Shown here: positions 56,641 to 64,000 of the stretch, piece by piece | Position numbering within the stretch: the stretch's first letter is position 1 | Layout of the letters: every line of letters begins with the position of its first letter | NCBI GenBank assembly: GCA_021234155.1 | Contig: JAJEKV010000084.1 | Coordinates: forward strand, 1,818,545-1,882,544 | Origin: Isoetes taiwanensis | Lineage: Eukaryota > Streptophyta > Lycopodiopsida > Isoetales > Isoetaceae | Direction: 5' to 3' | DNA length: 64,000 nt | Made by a program: the position numbers and the translations under genes | The notes under the pieces: model-generated | The model's database searches: none | Seen by the model: only the letters and a program-made list of their open reading frames with translations | Told to the model about the DNA's origin: nothing

Positions 56641-58140
56641 AAGCGGCCGCCCTAACAGGCAGCCTCTTTTCTGTCTGTGAGATGTTCAAACGGATACTAC
56701 TCTATTTATATAAAGTTGACCATAGGCAAAAACAGGAAAGTTATACTCGTCTGTCATGCAAAGACTGAAACCCCAGTAGAAATTTTAACAGAGCAATAGT
56801 GTGGAAGCATTCGATCAGACCGAAATTAGGCATAGTTTCCATCATGCACAGAATCGAAAGCGACCTCTAGAGTAAATGGGCTGGGCAATGGCATACCTAT
56901 TTGCTTTGCTTCGCAGTTCGCCCGTTCTACTTTCAGCTTGTGTTTGACCTGTATGTGCCTTGTACGGCACGGTGGAGCTTCGAATTAGATACCTAGCTCA
57001 TATAGGTATCACACAAAATCGTCCAAATCTGAAGCCATTTTTTGAGCCTGAAGCAATGGCCGCCACGCTGCTCCCTTTTTAACCAAAACACGAAGCCATC
57101 TAGAACATTCCCGAGCTCTATTGAAGCTCCCAAAAATTTCAGAGTACCTTCTAGAAAGCTCTAGAAAGCTCGCCATTCTTTCTGACTATTCATGTGTTTA
57201 CTTGTACCCACGGTCTGGCCAAGATGGCGCCACGTGGCACTTCCTCGGCCGCCTGATACGGGTGGAGTTACAGACAGACAAACACCATTGACACTATTGA
57301 TTGGGCCACATATTAGAAACTTCTAGCCCATCTACCATTCAGATTGGGCCACGTGGCATATGACTGGAGTTACAAACACAGACACTATTGATTGGGCCAC
57401 GTGGCATATGGGTGGAGTTACAGACAGACAGACACCATTTTTTTATTATATAGGAGGATGATAGTAATAAAGAAGTAGGCTCCTTTGTATGTTTTGCAAT
57501 ATAAGTCATCAAGAAACTCTACGCACATGTTTTATCATATGTGAGTTGAAAAAGAGTGTTATCTTGATTGAATGACTGAAATTTTGACAATTCCTAAGTG
57601 TTATTAATAGTCCAGGGCTATTTATATTCAAATCTTGCAACTACGATGTCATTTTAACATGAAATTTAAAGATCTATGTTGTCAAGGAAGACTTGCATTT
57701 ATAAAAAATATAGCATATCATGAAAAATAAACTATCGGTACAATTATCATACTTGAACTCCACACAGTGCAGTCATAAACACATATAAATATAGAGTGCA
57801 TGATTAGCCATTATATATAGGTTGATAAAATTATAATGTATGTAGATATAATTGTAGTGCATGGCATGCATCAATTATTACCCTTGTAAAGCTTATATAT
57901 GGGTTTTATTAAGGCATTTCAGATTTTATTTTTGTCCTGGATTCTATTAAAAGATTCCTTAGTCAATATTGAGATCATTATAACTGATGAACACTTCGAA
58001 AAAGCATTGAATTATAGCTCTTATAGTCAACAACTTATGGCAACAAGAATTAAGACAAAACCTGTAATACTAAAAGAGAAATAATTAAACAACCTTTTTG
58101 AGCAAAAACAGTTTGGTGACTTCATCTAATGTCATATAAT
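56641..58140. other. Unassigned, possible nonautonomous element at 56640-57460
   Basis: A GC-richer block (gcggccgccctaacaggcag, then repeated gattgggccacgtggcatat) with internal duplications lies at 56640-57460. Its edges show no clear inverted ends or target duplication. The rest is AT-rich without genes. Confidence 0.4.
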
Positions 58141-58500
58141 CCCATCGATCCGAGACATCGGATCGCCATTCTAGAATGGGACGAGCATGCAGGTTTTGCA
58201 TGCATGCGGGCGGCGCATGCCCATTCTGGTTGGGAGTTTCGCTATTTTAGGCGGCGTTTACGCATCAACATCTCATCGGGCGCTTCCCTCTTCTCGCCAG
58301 TACCTTATTCTCTTTGAATTGTTTCCCGAGGCGGGGAGGGGCTTCTTCCCCGCTTGGTTTGGCCAATTTGGCGTTTCTTTCTTCTTTGTCCTTTTAGGCC
58401 TTTAGCCTTCGTCCTGTGACCTTCGTCCTCGATCCTAGTTTGTAAGGAAGTCCTTTGGTATTCGGGCGGTTTGTTGGTTTCATGCGAGTCCCATTCTAGA
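58141..58500. mobile_element. Hairpin-rich element, copy B (360 bp, different middle)
   Basis: Shares the first about 170 bp and last about 35 bp with copies A and C, including the cgatccga/tcggatcg hairpin and the terminal cccattctaga. The middle (about 58315-58465) is unrelated to that of A and C. An AT separates it from copy C, so B and C are head to tail. Confidence 0.8.
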
Positions 58501-58502
58501 AT

Positions 58503-59152
58503 CCCATTGATCCGAGACATCGGATCGCCATTCTAGAATGGGACGAGCATGCATGTTTTGCATGCATGGTGGCGCATGCCCATTCAGTTGGGAGTTCGCT
58601 ATTTTAGGCGCCAAGCCGCATCAACATCTCATCGGCGTTTCCTCTTCTCTCAGCGATTACCTTATTCTCTTTGAACCCACCCTCCCCCTTCTTTGTTATT
58701 GTATTTTTATCGCGTGGCACGCGCGTAATTAGCCCCTCCACTCTGGGAGGTTTGTTTTGTCTTGTTGTTTTGTTGATGATGTGCAGGTACAGGTTAGCAA
58801 GCGGCATCTGTTTCGACTTTTCTATTCGTGGGTTTTGGGAGCGATTTTTATGCCTTACGTTTGTCCAAGCCCCTTGCCAAAGGCTTATCACTAGGGTTTT
58901 TCCTCGAAAACCCGAAAGGGCAGGGTTTTTAATCCCGGTGATAAGCTTTCGGCAGGTACACTAGCCCAGTCTCTATTAGCATTGTATTTTGTTGGGGTCC
59001 AAATGATATAATTGGATTTTCCCTTTATTTTTTATGGGTAGTTCGCATGTGTGCGGCTACCCACTATCCACCATTGTAGAAAATCTGCTGAGATGAATGA
59101 GAAGCAAGTCTAGTCGGGCGGTTTGTTGGTTTCATGCGAGTCCCATTCTAGA
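58503..59152. mobile_element. Hairpin-rich element, copy C (650 bp)
   Basis: Colinear and highly similar to copy A along its length, with all four hairpins (tgggtag/ctaccca at about 59035-59064). Left neighbour is copy B, then AT; right flank is AT then agtgaaaaag. No coding frame is conserved between A and C. Confidence 0.85.
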
Positions 59153-59732
59153 ATAGTGAAAAAGCTTGGGAACATGCAAATCAATATGTTTTATCATGAA
59201 AAGTCTACTACTTTTGATTTTAGCAAGGTCTGGACCCCTTTGTGCTAGAAAACTTGAAGAATGCAGTTCTGGACTATTAAGAAAACTGCTAAATCCTATG
59301 AGATTTAGACAATCAACACAACATATGGGTGAAACCATTGGTCATCAAATTCTTAAAGATTGTAAAGAATCAAGTGAAGATTCAAAATGTGGTGGTAGAT
59401 TGCAGAATGAACATTTTCTTCTCTAGATATTCGGGCTTAAGTGGTAGAGGTACGATGGACCAATTTGGGTCCATGGACCACAGATAGTCTAGTGGATAAT
59501 CCTAGTGTTAGTCTAGATCATAGTCGTCTATAAACTTCACAATCGATGCCATCATTACATATCAAGTTATGTAGCTGACGGTACCCGCAGTCATTAAATG
59601 AAAACCACTATCTTACCTTCTCCCTCCTCCTTCTCTCACTAGCGCTCTGCTATTCTGTCGCTGGAGTTTTATCAACCTTCTCTCACTAAGGTTTTGCCCA
59701 CGCATTCAATTTTCTAGTCCCCTGGCCTAAAT
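59153..59732. other. No gene seen
   Basis: ORF 59166-59426 has no domain. Low-complexity ctctcactag motifs occur near 59630-59690. Confidence 0.45.
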
Positions 59733-60040
59733 AGTTGCAGAAAGAACATTTGAAATCTCCCATTTTGGATTCCAAAGATCCTAAACAAGCTTCGTACAAC
59801 ATTTTTGCTTTGCGTTGAGTTTAGCCCTAATTGCAGTTTGCTCTGAAAAGTTGCATGGAGGACATTTGAGAGTCTCCATTTTGGATTCCAAGCATCCAAA
59901 ACGAGCTTCACACAATATTTTTGCTTTGCCCTAAATTTTACTTCTAATTTCTGTTTGCCCTAAAAAGTTGCATGAAGAACGTTTGAGAGTCCCCATCTTG
60001 GATTCCAAGCATCCAAAATAACCTTCGCACAACTTTTCAA
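59733..60040. repeat. Tandem repeat of about 117 bp, 2.6 copies
   Basis: Units begin with agttgca at 59733, 59849 and 59966 and share ttttggattccaa and atttttgctttgc. The minus-strand ORF with repeated LDAWNP motifs is a by-product. Confidence 0.85.
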
Positions 60041-61289
60041 TCTTGATCTAATTCCTTCCTTGATTTCAGTCTTGAATCCCCAAACAGTCATGTGGCCCCC
60101 TCCCCAAATCCCAAAGATGGGAATCTTGATGTGCACGTCCATCAAACCCCACCCCAAACCTAAACCCAACGCCAGGTTCAGTCACACTCGCAGTTCATGG
60201 CGCCTTGCATGACAGGTTCCTCTGGGGGGAACACACAGATGGCCCATAACAGAAATGACCCAGACCAGACAGTAAAGGCAAGAAAGAAGCATCTTCCATG
60301 AGAAAGGAGACTCATGTAAAGGCTCAATCAACAAACTCGGCTCGGCAGATCGATGGCTGCTACTCAAATCTAGCAGCACACCAGACATTTATGGGGAGTT
60401 AGAGGCAAATCAAGCGATGGTTGAGAGTAACGACTCTGTTACAACACTACTTTGGATACTTGGTTCTTGAACAAGCTCTAGGGTAAAGTGACCAAATTAA
60501 GGACCAAATTAATCCTACTTTGACCCGTCGACCACACATTTCTATTGGCATTCCTGAATATAAGAAGACATTGGGCCATTGCAGCTATTCATATGTGTGC
60601 ACAACTCCTCAAAAATTGCGACAAGTAGGTGGGTTGATGAATCAAAGGAGTCTAGAATCTGGGAATTTTATCAGCTAAGAATTCTAGAAGACGAATGACA
60701 TGAACTCCAGCTTTGTCCAGTGTTATTTATTCTACAGTCGCCTGAAATAGCAACACTAGTATCTTACATCTTGAAGATGCTAGAGAATCGTACATCATTG
60801 CTTGAACGAAGACGCCAAGGGGAACAATTTGATGTGTATATGTTTCTTAGTAGTAGTAATAGTAATAGTGGTTAATGTCCATTACTATCCCCTTAAGGGC
60901 TATGGACCAATTAGAGCAGGTTGCGAGCTCATCTTCAAGCAGCTCAATATTTTTTATTAGGAATTTTTAAACTTTTTTGATCAACCATTTGTCACATGCT
61001 AACTAGAATCGTATATGTTCGCATTCCATAAGGTCTACTAATCGGATACTGACACGGTTGCCCAACCCCACACTCCAGTCTGTTCATTGGTCAGATACTT
61101 CGCCACTCGAGAATACCTAATCTCTTAAGTGTTCTTAGATAGCCTATGTCCTAACATAATTATGTGCCTTCCATCGAGCTGCTTTTATATTAATGAGGCT
61201 GGAATCAACAGGATGTCCCCCTTTTCTCGTTGGTTACAATTATTCTGAATTTTTCTTTTAAGAAGTTGATATTGAGACCTCATCGTTTC
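60041..61289. other. No gene seen
   Basis: Short frames only (60182-60388 minus). A taatagtaatagt tract lies near 60855. Confidence 0.45.
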
Positions 61290-63524
61290 AGTGACCATAA
61301 TACCTTTTATATTCCACAAAAAAAGGGTCATAGCCACAGGATTACAGCATATAACATACTATCCATATCCAATTAAGATCAAAGCTAAATATTCACATAT
61401 TAACAATTTCATTTTCAAGCCTCATGCCCAATGACTTATGCACCTCCCTGCAGTCAAAACATGCCAAAAGTCTTAGTGCGGCATCGAGCAAGGGTCCCCC
61501 TGGTCCCTCCTAACTACTTTCCTTGGTTTTCCTGTCAGGGACCACCACAGCAAAACAAAAAGGGAAGCATCATCACCGATCCCACCATGCCCCTACTGTT
61601 CCTGGGGAGATATTATCTTTGGCAAGCACCATCCATGGGATTGATGTCCTCGCATAGCTTATAGACCACCCCCTTGTTGCATGGTAGAGAAATATGTGTG
61701 TTGAACTGATACCTCTGTTTCATTAACCAGCTGAACTTCATGCATTCTTTTAAATGGTCTCTCTACTTGTTTGCCCATTCTTTATCTTCCTCTTCCTTAC
61801 CGGTCTTGAAACCAATCTAGCTCCACCCTAACAGTGTGCATGAATACATATCCTCATATTATATCCATCATCCTCCATATCAAACACAAGATGAACCCTG
61901 AAGTAGGTAAAACAATGAATCCTAAAGCAGTGAGCGCAGGCCCTTTGCTGACGGCAGAGAAATCACAATTCAAGCCACAGTTGCAATATGCAATATCCTA
62001 CTCTCGCACTAGCCCTGCTTTCCCCCTCTGTCTTCTCTCTGATGCATCATGATCCAGTTCCAAAATTTCTCGCTTGTTATCTCGATCCATGTCTTCTATC
62101 TATTGCTGCCTTTCTTCCGACTTTACCCTTGCTGGGTTCACCATCCCTTCTCCTCCCATCTTCCTTCCTACAATTTCGTGGTATTCCGATCGTATAACCT
62201 CTATCTAGGACGCTGCTGTCACACCAGCGAGAATGTGAAGAGCATCACTATTACTTACATTCTTCTCCCCTTCTGTTTTAGTATTGCTGATCGGATGGTC
62301 ATGGAATTTCCTACCGTTTCCTGATCTAACTTTAAATAACACAGTTAATAAAATTCTATTGAATGACTAGACCTAAGATATTTGTGGAATGTGATCTCTT
62401 AAGGTCGATTAAGAGATCACATCCCACAAATATCTTAGGTCTAGTCATAATCAATAGAATTTTATTAACTGTGTTATTTAAAGTAAAATCAGGAAACGGT
62501 AGGAAATTCCATGACCATCCGATCAGCAATACGAAAACAGAAGGGGAGAAGAATGTAAGTAATAGTGATGCTCTTCACGTTCTCGTTGGTGTGGCAGCAG
62601 CATCCTGGATAGAGGTTATACGATCGGAATCCCACGAAATTGTAAGAAGGAAGATGGGAGGAGAAGGGATGGTGAACCCGGCAAGGGTAAAGAAGGAAGA
62701 AAGGCAGCAATAGATAGAAGATATGGATCGAGATAACAAGCGAGAAATTTAGGAACTGGATCATGATGCATCAAGGAGAAGATAGAGGGGGAAAGCAGGG
62801 CCAATGCGAGAGCAGGATATCGCGTATTGCAACTGTGGCTTGAATTGTGATTTCTCTGCCGTCAGCAAAGGGCCTGCGCTCACTGCTTTAGGAGTCATTG
62901 TTTTACCTGCTTCAGGGTTCATCTTGTATTTGATATGGAGGATGAGGGATATAACTATGAGGATATGTATCGTACACACTATTAAGGTGGAGCCAGATGG
63001 GTTTCAAGACCGGTAAGGAAGAGGAAGATAAAGAATGGGCAAACAAGTAGAGAGTCCATTTAAAAGAATGCATGAGGTTCATCTGGTTAATGAAACAGAG
63101 GTATCAGTTCAGCACACACATTTCTCTACCATGCAAAAAGGGGGGTGGTCTGTAAGTTGTGCGAGGACATCAATCCCATGGATGGTGCTTGCCAAAGGTG
63201 ATATCTCCCGGGGAACAGTAGGGGCATGGTGGAATCGGTGATGATGCTTCCCTTTTTGTTTTGCAGCGGTGGTCCCTGACAGGAAAACCAAGGAAAGTAG
63301 TTAGGAGGGACCAGAAGGACCCTTGTTCGATGCCGCACTAAGACTTTTGGTATGCTTTGATTGCAGGGAGGTGCATAAGTCATTGGGCATGAGGCTTGAA
63401 AATGAAATTATTAATATGTGAATATTTAGCTTTGGTCTTAATTGGGTATGGATAGTATATTATATGCTGTAATCCTGCGGGCTATGACCCTTTTTTGTGG
63501 AATATAAAAGGTATTATAGTCACT
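61290..63524. repeat. 2.2-kb near-perfect palindrome (arms 1.1 kb, loop 6 nt)
   Basis: Left arm 61290-62402 and right arm 62409-63524 are reverse complements with scattered substitutions (I judge about 95%) and small indels; the loop is ggtcga (62403-62408). The innermost stem is gtgatctcttaa/ttaagagatcac. The outer ends are agtgaccataatacc and ggtattatagtcact. Mirrored ORFs, such as 61431-61664 (plus) and 63383-63126 (minus), encode the same unrecognised sequence in both arms, with no transposase motif. It could be a foldback transposon or an inverted duplication. The right arm ends 128 bp from the histone gene's stop codon. Confidence 0.9.
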
Positions 63525-63651
63525 TGGTCACCTTTTTTTCGATTTAACTAAAACAAAACATGCATGCTACTATTATGACCAAATTAAAGGCATCACAGCA
63601 ACACATAACTTAATATTAACTAACTTTTGTATGACAAAATTTCTACATAAT

Positions 63652-64000
63652 CTAGCAGTCCTCCTTCTTGATGAATCTGGCTAGCTTCATATCCCTAGGG
63701 ATGCAAGTTACTTTCTTAGCATGAAGAACACATGCTAAAGAATCTTCAAAATGCTGAACCAGCTTCTGCTCCGCTACTTCCTGTAACGCGAGCAACATAT
63801 CATCTATTACTCGGTTGGTCTTGACGAACTCATGCAAGATCTTGCATGTCAATCTTGCAAAGGCGGCTCGAGGTATCAGAAGTCCATAGCTCCTCTGGAA
63901 GTGCCGAATCTCCTGGGCAGCTTTCGCGAAGTACGAGTCTCTTCTCCTCTTCATGGGCTTCTTCGGTGGTGTTGGTCTTTCTGGGGGTGGCTTCAGGGTG
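63652..64000 (-). CDS. Divergent histone H3, CENH3-like (N-terminus beyond window)
   Basis: The frame is open from the window edge to the stop at 63654-63652, giving about 115 residues. A Pro/Lys-rich tail (KPPPERPTPPKKPMKRRR) leads into AAQEIRHFQRSYGLLIPRAA (alpha-N and alpha-1), then LALQEVAEQKLVQHFED (alpha-2), LHAKKVTCIPRDMKLARFIK (alpha-3) and a short end. EIRHFQ and LLIP-x2-AF are typical of plant CENH3 rather than canonical H3. But loop 1 lacks the extra residues and the RW typical of CENH3, and the usual PGT before the alpha-N helix is absent. The histone fold sits in a single exon, whereas plant CENH3 genes usually have several introns, so a retrocopy is possible. Nucleosomal role inferred; centromeric identity unproven. 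Confidence 0.8.
   Translation of the reverse strand, partial: TLKPPPERPTPPKKPMKRRRDSYFAKAAQEIRHFQRSYGLLIPRAAFARLTCKILHEFVKTNRVIDDMLLALQEVAEQKLVQHFEDSLACVLHAKKVTCIPRDMKLARFIKKEDC

Noticed and set aside
56642-56651. NotI site GCGGCCGC as a sign of cloning vector
   Set aside because: It lies within continuous plant-like sequence and no vector backbone is adjacent.
56640-57460. Helitron with start ctagaaaagcggccgc and end tatataggaggatgatag
   Set aside because: No confirmed TC start, CTRR end with hairpin, or second copy; left as unassigned.
61431-61664. Protein-coding gene inside the palindrome arm
   Set aside because: The frame is mirrored in both arms, lacks any motif, and differences between arms do not favour synonymous sites on inspection.

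Overview
This window is nuclear DNA of a land plant. It has plant-style multi-exon genes, a plant PPR gene, plant-type Ty3 and LINE retrotransposons and a CENH3-like histone. The PPR style, the abundant LINE relics and a DUF7869-type transposase lean towards a non-seed plant (fern, lycophyte or bryophyte), but that placement is inference. The window is gene-poor and repeat-dominated. Only an HSP20-like gene (1.5-2.2 kb, minus), a small unrecognised ORF pair (35.5-36.2 kb) and a divergent histone H3 at the right edge look like short intact genes.

Left part (0-14 kb): the HSP20-like gene, a 55-bp minisatellite, a 5'-truncated LINE, a decayed PPR gene, a tRNA-derived SINE between perfect 104-bp direct repeats, and a decayed RING-H2 ubiquitin-ligase fragment. 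Middle (14.8-26.6 kb): a plus-strand multi-exon locus with a coiled coil and RING-like motif, an FCP1/NIF-type phosphatase domain broken by 1-base shifts, and a ULP1 (C48) protease domain. A 7.1-kb minus-strand Ty3-type LTR retrotransposon (two LTRs, 5-bp duplication ATAAA) separates the ULP1 catalytic His from its Asp and Cys. The 3' exons still join in phase.

From 28 to 38 kb there is a second SINE copy, a broken DUF7869/DDE-type transposase, two head-to-head paralogous small ORFs, and a fragment resembling the E3 ligase KEG whose start lies in one arm of a 158-bp inverted repeat. From 40 to 51 kb lies a nest: a plus-strand LINE carries a 659-bp hairpin-rich element in its reverse transcriptase, and after its FADD motif a complete minus-strand LINE with a 15-bp target duplication. 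That inner LINE has lost its endonuclease domain.

Right part (51-64 kb): tandem repeats, a long hairpin beside a CA microsatellite, a 281-bp MITE with a recognisable empty site, two more head-to-tail copies of the hairpin-rich element, a 117-bp tandem array, a near-perfect 2.2-kb palindrome with a 6-nt loop, and a minus-strand CENH3-like histone gene running off the edge. No tRNA, rRNA or CRISPR array was found.
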